64,000 nucleotides of DNA from Sipunculus nudus (Eukaryota > Annelida > Sipuncula > Golfingiida > Sipunculidae): the NCBI GenBank assembly GCA_026874595.1, contig CM049317.1, positions 46,958,401 through 47,022,400 on the forward strand, read 5' to 3'. A program made the position numbers and the translations under genes. Positions 1 through 12,700 of this stretch are shown one piece after another. The stretch's first letter is position 1, and each line of letters begins with the position of its first letter. The notes under the pieces are model-generated. The model was not told where the DNA came from and made no database searches. It saw only the letters and a program-made list of their open reading frames with translations.

Positions 1-430
1 ATATTTAGAAAAAAAAGTTGTAAATACATGTATGAAATTTGAGATGGGTCAATGTCACACACCAAGATTACCTTTGTGACCTTGAAAACTGCACGAAGGT
101 CATCCATATTCAAACTTGACCTAGCCCTTTATGAGGTATGTCAATGCTGCAAGTTTGATGACTGTGCCTAAAATTTTTTTTCGAGTTATTGCATTAATAT
201 CATTTTAGCATTATTGCCACTGTGACCTTGAAAAATGTGTAAAGGTCATCCATGTTCAAACTTGACCTAGCCCTTTATAAGGTGCATCAATGCTGTAAGT
301 TTGGTGACTATACCTCAAATTTGTTTAGAGTAATTGTGTTAACAAATGTGTGACAGACGGACTTACAAAAAGATGGACGCCCACACTGTATGTCCCCCAC
401 CAATGGCGCCTTGGGCGACGGCAGGGGAAA
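1..430 (+). repeat. Bivalve-type ~146-bp tandem repeat with 3' tail
   Basis: Two copies of a ~146-bp unit are visible: the phrase CAAACTTGACCTAGCCCTTT starts near 111 and again near 257, and GTGACCTTGAAAA near 76 and 222. They end in GACAGACGGAC and a G-rich tail near 420. Two units followed by an ACGG-type microsatellite is the layout of pearl-like or Helitron-like elements of bivalves. The block lies in the SPAG16 intron after exon 7. Confidence 0.6.
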
Positions 431-535
431 AAACAACCTTATCTTATATCATAATCCTAGACTGAAATAATACCTTTGACAATTTTATAATTCTGACTTC
501 ATCTATTTGATTGTAATGTTGAGTGAAAATATTAC

Positions 536-720
536 CTGTGGCACTCTGAGATGTGATGGACCCGTTATCTAGACTCTTGATTGTGCTTTGTAGACCAACC
601 ACTTGACCAATGGCTCTGTCTCTCTCCAGTTTAGTTAACATTTTTTCTTTCATGGCTGTTTCATATTTTTGTTTCAACTGCCTTAGTGTTGGTTCATAAG
701 ATGCATAATGATTCTTTAGC
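536..720 (-). CDS. SPAG16: SPAG16 exon 7 (last in window)
   Basis: Encodes LKNHYASYEPTLRQLKQKYE, then an EKMLTKLERDRAIGQ segment and a polar tail SITSQSAT. The acceptor is TTTATTCAG; the donor GTAATA follows phase 1. Reading through the donor stays open for some codons, but no family similarity continues. The WD40 exons must lie left of base 1. Confidence 0.93.
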
Positions 721-3700
721 CTGAATAAAGAGAAAGAAAACAAACATGTACACATACAAAGCATGGGATGGTTTGTAATAAAAGAAAAAAACTTAGTTCA
801 GATTAACCTACACGAAACCAGCTGTTGGCAATATGTCTTCTCAGCATGAGATTAAGGGTGTAGTCATATGGTATGGAGAAAGAAATACTGGCAAAATGAG
901 GAAAGACAAGCTGCAAACAGTTTTTTTGCCTATATTTTACTTTCAAATGTTTTTAATTCAGTCCAAACTGAACTAAACTGCAATTGTAACACTGTGTTAT
1001 TTTGTGTTAGCATATTACCCTTCATTATCTTGCAGAAAGTATTATTCCAAATACAACAGATGGCACCAAAGATATACTATGGATAAATCTCACTGCTTCT
1101 CAGTTGAAATTAGAACACACAATCTCCCAGCTTTGATTTCTGTGATCTACCCTTAGACCACATAAGGAACTCTGCATTGCTTGTATTTGTGAGCAACAAA
1201 TTTATAAACAAGAGCACCGCAAACATGCATAATATGCCTGTTGTGTATCTGGTGACCTCTGACCTCATTAAATACGTGTGAATTTTGATGAGGAGGTAAT
1301 TCAGGTGAGAAACTCTATTGGTAAATATGTATAATGAGTTAATGTGTCATGAGTCCATAGGATTTTTGGTAAGTAACCAAGGTGCCTCAAAATTGTGGTA
1401 ACCTCAGACCTCATTAAATATGCATGGATTTTGCTGGAAATCAAACTTAGGCGAGATAGTTTATTGATTAACATTTCTGATGAGTTTGATCAAAATCCTT
1501 TTTATTCTTCATAAATTATCGTGGCTACACCACAAAGTAGCCTAGTGACCCCATGACCTTATTAAATATGTATTGATGTTGCCCATAATCAGACTTGAGC
1601 GAGATAATCTGTTGGTAAGTAGTTATGGTGAGTTTTGTTAAAATCCATCAAAGCCCCGGTAAGTTATCAGGGCGACACTAAAAATAAACAGACGGACGGC
1701 ATGACAGACGAATCGTGTGATGCCATAATTTTCCTGTCATATGATGGGCAAATAAAAAAAATACCATTTAGAATAGAAAACACAGAATTTAATCTTATTT
1801 TTTTTTAAATTTTCCTAATATTTCTTCTCATCCAAGTATGTAATATCATTATTGCAATTTATATTTCCAGTGTTGGAGGTCTCGAGGCCGGTCTTGGCCT
1901 CGAGGCCGGTCTCGAGGCCGGGTTTTGCCGGCCTCGGCCTTGGCCTTGGCCTTGGCCTCGGAAGGCCATGACTCAGACTCGGACTCGGCCTCGAGCCCTC
2001 CGGCCTCGGTGACTCGGGACAGACGGGTCCGAGGCCGGCTCGAGGCCGCGCACGTTTGACCTTTTTTGAATGAACTCAGCTTGCATTTGTGAACAGGATT
2101 CGAATTTTAGGGGGCCCGCGGGCCAATCACCCTTATTTTTTGGCTCACTCCCGTGAAATGTGGAGGTGCAAGCTTGTTTGGCCCGTAAAAATCTGCCTTC
2201 AGGTGCTAGACTAATAGCCCTTCTATTTTTAATCTCCCTCAGTCTCCATGTAGATATTCTTAATTTCCATAATGAAAGCCTTTGACAGATATATTACCCG
2301 ACGTAGCGGATCATTTAATTTGAGATTTTTAAATTAGTCTGATTGTGCTTACATACAAGGAACGATCGGTACACTCTCGTACGCCGGTGAGAAGGGGGAA
2401 AATTGCCGGTAAACCGCTCCCAAAGTTTCAACACTTGCAAGAGTGAAAAAGCTCCATGAACTGACTTATTAACATGCACAAACGTTATAAAAAATAGGAG
2501 GAATCGCGTAAATGGACACATTGAGCAATAAGAAACCATTCTCGTTGGATTACAGCGCAAGTTCATCGTTGTCGCATTAAATGAGTTCTCTCGACATTCG
2601 TAATGTAAACCGGCCATGTTGGCATTTAAACCATATATGGCACGTTGACTAACATGCAGTTGATTTGCATAGATCCGTGCCTAGCCAGTGCACGCATACG
2701 TGTGATTGGCGGAGAGATGAAGTGTCATAGACAGAGAGCCAATAAGAGGTTCGTAGTAAAATCCACCCCATGTGACTTCATTCATGACAATTTTGGCGGG
2801 AAAATGTTCACTGACATCGCTTCGCCTTCGGTTGTATTTTAGTGTTTGTTTTTCTAGCTAAGATTCTGGCGGCACCCTGAGTATATAAAGCAAATTATAA
2901 AGCAAATGACGCAGGGCTATAATGGAACCTGCAACTGACGATGTCTGGTGCACGATCTACACAAAACAGATGTTTGTAATTGCAAGAATTGTGCAATTTC
3001 TCCGGTTCTGTAACGATCACAACAGGGTTTTGGCAGCAGACGGTTTCTAGCGAATCGTCCCTATACCATCCATAACTGATTTGATTAATTTAAGCGACTG
3101 CGTATATCGTATACTTTTTGTAGTGTTTCGTTTTAACTGCCTTTGTTTACGTCAATTTATTTCATTTGATTAATAGCGTTTAAACCTGGAAGTTTATTTG
3201 ATTTAAATAAAAAAAGAAAGATATTTCCCAGCCGTGCGGCGTTTCATGTGGAGACGTTGAAAGGATACAGAAGGTCAACAATATTTGCTAAGTCATTAAT
3301 TAAAGAAAAATAAAATATAATCAACCCTAGGCAGCGCCGTGCCTGTCGTTGAATTTTATTTTATTTCTAGTCTTATGCTGGTACGTTATTTAACAAGTAT
3401 TTTGCCCGGCTGACTATATAGTTAAGTGGATTTTCCAAAATAAAGAAATTGACAACAGACTGGGAAAATAGATCGAGAAATCAGTCTAAATGTCTGTGAG
3501 AGTAATATTATCTCGCCAATGTTCCATTCTGGGCAAAATCCACGCATATTTAATAAGGTCAGAGGTCACTAGGCTGCTTTGTGGTGTCGCCGCGATAACT
3601 AACATGGAATACGATCGATTTTGATAAAACTCAAAAGAAATGTTTTTCAATATGATATCTCACCTATAGATTTCCAACAAAATCCATCAATAATCAGTGA

Positions 3701-6700
3701 GGTCAGCAGGTCAGCAGACTTTGGTTGCACCATGCATGGTGACGTAAATATATTATTGGTGAGTAACAGGGTCAGTACAAATATTAATCTATGCAGTTTC
3801 TCATCTGAATTTAATTTTCAGCAAATTTCACGCATATCAAAGAGGTCACAAGACAGAAAACGGGCGCATTGTGTACGTATTCGGTGCTCATGTTTTTAAA
3901 TCAAAACCAAATAAAAAAAATTAATACCATCGAGGCAGTGAACGATATACAAAGAGTACATATGTAGTTAATTATATTTAATCTTTTAACTATTTTTTTT
4001 AATTAAAAAAATATACGGGCCTGTATTTTTCTGGCGGACCTGTGTACACATGGGCGACTGGCCTTTATATTTTCAAGCCTTTTTTCTGTTTTTGCTCAGA
4101 ACTGCCCCATAAATTAGCGGTTATTATAATGTCCATCACTAGACAGTGGCCTTTGTCCCGCAAGCAGAAAAAAAAGACGTTTCAATCTACAGTATCGGAA
4201 CTATCAGAAGTATGCGGAATTTTGGAATGTATTTGTTTTTCACCAAAACAAACCTTTATCATGAACATTTGCAACTGTTAATTATCTCCTCGAAGATGTT
4301 CTATTATTAACTGTTATTAATCATAAATAAATAATTATTTGTGCATGAGTGGTTTTTTTTTAGCGGGATCTTTTCCAAGCGGGAATTCCCCAGAAATGTC
4401 ACTTATTTGTGACCGTGCCCCGTGATTTTCCTGTTAGCCGGCGCAAACACTGCATGTGTGGACAGAAAACTTGAACTGGGTTGGGTAACGCGTGTGAGCA
4501 GAGCAAATGCATGAGCACAGCATAATCGCTGCTTTTTGAGTGTACATGCAAGGCACGGAGTATCCTTTGGAAACTGTGGACAAACGATACTACCCTTCTG
4601 GGTCAAACTACGTTTTATCAGCATAACTTTGTACAGTTTTGTATACTTTGTAACTTATGGATCCGGGACACATCACGACCTATAAGACCATCACTAAAAA
4701 AACATATACTTATATACAGACTATTGTGGCCCAAAATGTGCATTAGGGCGATGTTTCATGTTATGAAAACTACCTCGGGGTAAATACATTGCTGGCAGGA
4801 AGAATACCCTTACGAAAATGGAAAGTACTCACATATATGTGCCTTATATGCCCCTTATAAGGGCCTTATATGTCCCTTATATTTCCCATATAAGTGCTGT
4901 GTATGTGAGTTATATGTATATTGCAGCTATATGTTTAGTCAGGCATTGTTATATGTGAGTTATAAGGGAGTTGTATGTTTGTTATATGTCAGTTATAAGG
5001 GAGTTGCACATGAGGCCATTCTGTACATTTCATTTATATGTGACTTGTATGGGAGATATAAGGGAGGTGAACGTGAAGGGGTTCTGTATATGTCAGTTAT
5101 AAGTTTATATACTGTGAGCTTACTGTTCTATAAGATAGGACTTAGACATTTTCCAAGGGAACACAAATGCTGCAGAAACTTCTAAGTCCCAGCTCCATTA
5201 TGGTTTTAAGAAAATGAATTATAATTGAATAATAAATACTGAAGAAGTATGTTAAAATGGGTATCAAAATAACCAGCTTCCTCAGAACTTTATGTATATT
5301 AGAAAAATAATACTATAAATAATTTTTTTTTTCATCTGACTTATTCATTAAGAAGTGTTAAATATAGTAATCATGCATGCAGTAAAACATCATTTACACA
5401 AAACACAATACAAAAAAATAATTTGACTATATTTCACATTGGTTATAATTTAGGCCCTTGATAATTATAAGAAAAAATAATTCTTGTAGTGGAATGTAGT
5501 GTATATACAAGTACTTCAGCATCTTATTGCAATTGATAACTACTTCATAAATACAGAACAAAGGGTACTGATGTAGTGTGCCACTGACCAATTATGGGAA
5601 TACATAGGCATTAACCTAATATCATATTGGTTTTAGAAACAGCTCAGCACACACACATTTTAGCAGTAAAATATTGCCACTGAAAATCAACAGCATTGAT
5701 AAAAGCAGAGGTACTTAAAAAGAATAAGCATCTGCATTCTTATTGTGACAATAACCAGCATTCTAATCAGTAAATTTCACTAGTATATGTAACTCCCCCC
5801 CCCCCCCCCCCCCCCCCCAGCAGACAAGCTTGCTGTACAAGCACTCTCTGCAATGGGCCATTGACCTTACTGTACCCTACCCTGGAATAGTGGTGACGTC
5901 ACATGAATACTGTACAGGCTGTGCACAACTAAGGCATGCAGAGTCAGTTTACATCTGTGTGATAACATCCGGTAACCTTTAAGGGAGTACACACTTTGAA
6001 GAGAAGTTCTTTGTCAAGCTGCTCAAGCGGAAGGGGAATGTATAGCTGAAAAAATGTCTAATTGGTAAGTAATCTTGCATTATTTAAGTTATTTTTGCAT
6101 AGTAAACCAGTGATTGCATAAAGATGACTTCACCTATCTTGGTTTGCCCTGCAAAAACAGAACTTGTGTGTTTCAAGATAACATTTCCTATTTGGTGGCC
6201 CATTTTTACAAAATACCAAATTTTCTACAAAAAGCTGATGCTGTTGCCCCTATATAGTGACAATGTGCATGTTCTATGCACCAACAGGAAGCTAAGAACA
6301 TATTCTTTTCAGTGGTGCTATTTACAATAGGGTGTGGAAAAATCAAGAGTCAGCAGCAGGCCCTAAAGTTACATATTGATTTAATTTCTGAATGTCCCCT
6401 ACCTGTGAAGGGTTGATCAGTTAACCTACATAAAGCTTAAATGGCACACAAATGCTATGAGTACCACATACTACCATTTTATTTGTTGAACCTATACATG
6501 GCTATTGACCATGTTATTATTTAGCTGAACTCTGGGTCATGAAAAGAAAAGCTGCTACAAGGTAATTATATTCCTTTCCATTTTCCAAATTGACTTGAAT
6601 TTTTCTGTCTTGCTAGAGTGCCCAAAAGTTATAATATGATTAAAAATGTTTAATTATACAATATTTATAAGTTTTTTTTTCAGGCAAAGTAAACATTAAC

Positions 6701-9700
6701 ACTGTTGATCATTGCTGAATTTACAGCCACTGTCTCAATTTTGATGAATGCTTTTTTTATAAAATTGAAGAGAGGTTTGCTGTACTCAGCCAAAACATAT
6801 CAACTAATCAAATATTTTTTACTATTGGAGTCTATCACACAAAAGCTCCTAAATTAAGCTTTAATTTGGTAATATGCATTTCTACATGTCATTTACATAT
6901 ACTGTAAACACCAATTAATTAACAATTTGACACATAACACACTATGTTTCATAACAACCCATAAACCATTCATAACCATATGTATGAATTTAATCTGAAT
7001 TTGACATCAGAAGATCAAGAACACTCTTTATAAAGGTCATGAGCACTTTAAAGGGCTTGGTCCTCTGACTTTTCTTTTCCTTTGAAGTTTTTCTGACATA
7101 TTCACTTTCATCACAAAAGAAAAAGCATAATAATTTGGGAATTTGTTTCACTAAGGATCAGATGATTTCATTAGGTACTGTTTTGATTCCCAAAGAGAAA
7201 TCAAATCCGGTTCAATTTACAGGTTAATCAAGAGTGGGTTTTTAGTCCACCTTGAATGATTCCTTTTTACATGTACATGTATTAGTGCCATTTCACCATA
7301 AAAGATCAAGACGTCATTTTGAACATTACTGACCACCAATATATCATTGATGTACTGTTTTAGCAATATTATTGATGTGAGGCCCTTTTTTAGTTAAATA
7401 ATTTGTCTACTTAAATGTCAAAATATGCAAGACTCCATGTTCTTAATTATTTATTTCGAACAACCTTTGTTTCTATGATTTGTAATGATTTCTTTACTTT
7501 TCTTAGAACCAGTATGAAGAAATGGTGCAGAAAGTATAAGGAGAGCCCAGATATCTCCAGCCCTTGCAAGAATTGTCTGGTAAGCATATTCAGTTTATCA
7601 TATGAAGGAACATTTAAATCTTTTAGCAAATGAGAAATGTTATGAATTGTAAGGTTTTTTTTATCAAATAGCTGGAACTTACCATATTTGAAGTGCAAAT
7701 TTGGTGGTTAACATTTATTGTGCATATGGGATATTAATATAACTGCTTACATGTTAAAATTGTTTCAACTGAGTAACCTACTTTCTGAACCTATGAGCAT
7801 CTTTAGTGTCTGTCCCGTGACCAGTATATTTAATAATCTGTATGTTTGTATATACTCTGCATAACTGGAAAACTCTTCCTCTGTTAGTAATTGAGAAGTC
7901 CAACTGTATTAAATTATAATCCTAAATGTTAAACAGGCATATTTTCAGAACATTTAAAACCCCTATATAGAGAGCAGATGTACTTTCAGTGAAATAAATT
8001 CTTTTCATTTTTTGACTTGTGTGTTGCCTCCAGATAAGGTAAACTAATGTTAATGTTAAGAAAAGCAATACTAAGCATCAATGTCAAAAGATTATCTTTA
8101 AACTGATGTAATAAAATAATTAATTTGAGCAATAATGACTATATGTGTATACTTAGACTGGTAACATTTGTTTTTGCAGGTCAAACAGGAGGGGACAGAA
8201 AAGGATTTAGAGTGTGGCAAGGCTGTATATTTCCTTCCAGCCTTCATTCCCTAAAATGACAACACTCTCAAATCTGACTGAACCAGGGAGTTTTAAAAAT
8301 CTTATGAAAATATTATTTTCAGTTTACAAATGTGTAAATAAACATTAATTTTGGCTATTGTATTTTCTTACTTTTATGTTTCATGTGTTTGCGTCCATGT
8401 GACTGTGTGAAGTTGATGACCCCCAGTGTGACTGCAGGCCAGCAATGATTTCAAGGAATTGCACAGTGCAGGAAGCTCACCACACACACACAAAGCTTAA
8501 TTTCTATCATCTAACGTAATTGCTTGTGGAATAAAGAAAAGAGTAAACACCTTTCAAAACAGAACATACAACAGATAGTAACTGAGCTATTGACAAACAG
8601 CACAGAAGGTGCATACACTGGACTTGTATGTGAGTTATATGTCATTTATAAGGGACATATATGGCACTTATAAGTCCCATATATGTCACATATATGTCAC
8701 ATATATGGAAGTTATAAGGCACATATATGGGAGTTATAAGGCACATATATGGGACATATATGGGAGTTATAAGGGACATATATGGGATATATGGGAGTTA
8801 TAGGGGACCTATATGTGGAAGCCTTATAAGTGACATATAAGGCCCATATATGTGACATATAAGGCTCCTACCTAATTTGCATATAAAATCCATATACCAG
8901 ACATATATGTGACATATATGGGAGTTATAAGGTTGGATATAAGGGACATATATGGCACATATATGTGCCTTATATGTGACATATAACTTTCACATATATG
9001 GCACTTATAAAAATTTTCGGTAAGGGGAAGAATAGGCCTGAAAATACGTGCAGCATTTCTCGGCAGGTCCAGATGAACCACAAAAAAGTTTTATCCGCTT
9101 TATCTAGGCATATATACGCTATATAGGCATATATATGGTACTTTTATGAATGAAATATTTGCCTTCTTAAATATAGGCAGTTTAACTGGTAGATCGCGGT
9201 GACACGGCCTCGGCCTCGGACATTGGTGACTCTGACTCGGTCTTGGCCTCGGATGGCGGTGACTTGGCCTCGCACGGTGGTGACTCGGACTTGGCCTTGG
9301 CCTCGGATGTTGGTGACTCGACTACAACACTGTATATTTCTATGCCCATTAGACACAAATTTCAAGATAATGACCCCTAAACTGTTTATTTATTGGTCTA
9401 GCTAAAGAAAATGCTCACCTCTTTATATCAGCAATGAGTTTGTTTTTCTCTTGAACTATTCTCTTGTGGTGCATCCTGTGATAGTCTCGCTCCTTCCTCA
9501 GCTTTACATATGTATCCCTGGCTTTTCTACAATACAGGGCAAGGCATTATACATGTAGTACTAGTGTAACTATCAATGATTGCTGGTCCTTTTAATTTGG
9601 TTTTGAATAAGGCTAGTGTTTAGTGCTGCAAAGAGGGGGGAATACTTTCCAAGGGAAACTTTCAGTGGTTTTGTATTCTGAAGATCTTAAGCCATACTCA

Positions 9701-12700
9701 GGCTGTATAAAAGGGAAACCAGGTCCAAAGGACTGATTGCTTACCTGTAAAATATATGCTTATGCAAATGGCAAAACTATTTAAAAGGAAAAATAGCAAC
9801 TTTTGATACAGTAAATATATGGATAAATTTCATTATTCATTTAAATTGCCAAACTGAAGAGAAATTACAAGAAGTATTATTAATGTCATGGCCCAACTAA
9901 GGTGAGAAAAACTAGTGGCCCATGGGCCATGACGCTCAGCTGAATTCAAGGATTGTTGAATTTGATTACAAGATGGAGAGATCCAAGATCTATATACATG
10001 CTAACTTTCAGCTCAATACATTGAGCCACTCCTGAGATATCAGCTGTTATCTAAAAGACACCCAGATTCAGACTGCCCAGAAAGGATTGCAGGTGGTGCC
10101 ACCTGTCTTTGTTATGCACAACTACATAGGTGAGGGAACAACTATGCCGGGTTACGGAAGATCAGTCCAAGGGTCTCAGAGGAGTTCTCCAGAAACAAAC
10201 ATTGTTTTTGTATCACATTTTTAATTATTTTGGGGGTTCTTATGAGCCCGATAGCTCAGAGGATATGGGTAACAGAGACCTAATTTCAGATTTCCATGAA
10301 GACTTTTCATGAAGTATGAAGATTCTAGGTCAAGTGTTTACGATTTGTGCCCTGTTACAAGATGAGGCTTTATTTGAAAGTCTCAAAATGAGAAAAAAAA
10401 TGCGTACAAATTAAAAAAAAAATAGGTGGCGCCACCAGTCTGCAGGAACTGATGAAACACTCCATGATCAATATGAATGCAAAAAATCATGGCCATCAGT
10501 ACATTAGTTATTCAGATACTGCAGCTTTTGTATCACATTTTAAATTATTCTTAGGAGTACTTACAAGCCCCATAGCTCACAGGATATGGGTAACAGAGAC
10601 CTAATTTCAGGTTTCCATTGAGACTTTTCATGGACCTCTCTTGATGTCAAGTTAGAAGAATCCAGGTTCAGCGGTTACGATTTGTGCCCTGTTAACAGAT
10701 GACAGCTTCTTTGAAGGTCTCAAATATACAGAAAAAAATTGTAAAATTGGAAAAAAAATACAGGTGGCGCCACCAGTCTGCAGGAACTGATGGAACATCT
10801 CATGATCAATATTCATGCAAAGAATCATGGTGATCAATGTAGTAGTTATTCAGATACTTGAGCTTTTGTATCAAATTTTGCATTATTCTGGGGGGGGGGG
10901 GGGGGGGGTATTTCAGAGCCCCATAGCTCAAAGGATATGGGTAACAGAGACCTAATTTCAAGTTTTCAATGAGATTTTTCATGGACCTCCCTGGATATTA
11001 AGTTTGAAGATTCCAGGTCAAGTGGTTAAGATTTGTGCCCTGTTAACAGATGACAGTTTCATTGCAGGTCTGAAAAAAAGAGAAAAAAAATTTGTAAAAA
11101 ATTGGAAAAAATACAGGTGGTGCCACCAGTCTGCAGGGAGTGATGGAACATTCCATGATCAATATTCATGCAACGAATCATGGTGATCAATGCCGTAGTT
11201 ATTCAGATACTTGAGCTTTTGTATCAAATTTTGCATTATTCTGGGGGGGGGGGGGGTATTTCAGAGCCCCATAGCTCAAAGGATATGGGTAACAGAGACC
11301 TAATTTCAAGTTTTCAATGAGATTTTTCATGGACCTCCCTGGATATAAAGTTTGAAGATTCCAGGTCAAGTGGTTAAGATTTGTGCCCTGTTAACAGATG
11401 ACAGTTTCATTGCAGGTCTGAAAAAAAGAGAAAAAAAATTTGTAAACAATTGGAAAAAATACAGGTGGTGCCACCAGTCTGCAGGGAGTGATGGAACATT
11501 CCATGATCAATATTCATGCAACGAATCATGGTGATCAATGCCGTAGTTATTCAGATACTTGAGCTTTTGTATCAAATTTTGCATTATTCTTGGGGGTAAT
11601 TCTGAGCCCCATAGCTCAAAGGATATGGGTAACAGAGACCTAATTTCAGGTTTCCACAGAGACTTTTCATGGACCTCCCTGCATGTCAAGTTACAAGATT
11701 CTAGGTCCAGCAGTTACAGTTTGTGCCCTGTTAACGGACGATGGACGGACGATGGACAAAGAGTGATCGCTATAGCTCAGATGACTTACAGTCAGCTGAG
11801 CTAAAAAAACAGGGAAGTTACAAACAGATTGTCATAGTGTATGTTTAACTCACAGTGCAGCCTCTTTGTACTTGATCATCTCCGCCCTGACATGTTTCAC
11901 TTCTTGGTCTAACGTCTGGTTACGAATGTAAACATCCGGAACAATACCTATATCCTCAGGCTTCAGCTCTCCCCGCTCCTGGAGTTCATACCTGACAAAG
12001 GTAATGTCACATTCATTAATAATAGGGGAGCACTAATACCTGCCAAGACTGTGTACAAAATTAATGATACCAAATGAGGTACAAACTGAGGGGCTGCAAA
12101 TGTTCAGCTGATCAAAAGGCATTTCATGCAATATAAGCAGTACCTGAAAATCATAAATGACAGTTTTGGATATGAATTGTGTTAATAATACATTCACAAA
12201 CATAACAACGTGGCTTTGAAACATACTAGAGCATGCTTCTCTGCATGTGCTTGTATCAGATCAAGCAGTCTCCTGTTGACTGTGAGACATACAGTATATA
12301 GCTGTCACTACAACAGCATTAATTCACCACTCTATACATCAATTTATTTTTTTTTTTCAATTTCTGAGTGTACTGATTATGAATGTTCACTTCAGATTTT
12401 ACTCACAATAACTTAAGATATTACCAAATCATCAAAGCTTACAATACACTCATCCTGCGGTGTCTGTACACTTCTGTTGTTCTAGATCTCCTTTACTTTA
12501 ACTGCTGCATTGTATAGCAAGATTCTCCAGGTTTCACCACCAGGGCTGGCACAGGACAAGAATTATAATCAGTTAAATGGGAATGGATTTTCCCACTGTG
12601 CATCCAACAACAGGATTAAATGTGCAGCACCCCACTCTTGTTGGTCTGATTTTTGGATATGTGCCAGCCCTGGTATTGAGGCCCAGAAAAAACTTGCTAA

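Larger units (their letters stand above)
4807..9026. mobile_element. 4.2-kb DNA transposon with 8-bp TSD, family unknown
   Basis: The ends are imperfect terminal inverted repeats: CCCTTACGAAAAT on the left and, read inward on the other strand, CCCTTACCGAAAAT on the right. The 8-bp sequence GAAGAATA flanks both ends exactly (4799-4806 and 9027-9034), which shows a single insertion into SPAG16 intron 6. Just inside both ends lie arrays of TATA-rich 10-11-bp motifs (4833-5110 and 8616-9005). No transposase-sized frame exists inside, so it is probably non-autonomous. An 8-bp TSD fits hAT, P, Merlin or MULE groups, but the TIR lacks the usual hAT CAGGG start; I leave it unclassified. Confidence 0.8.
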
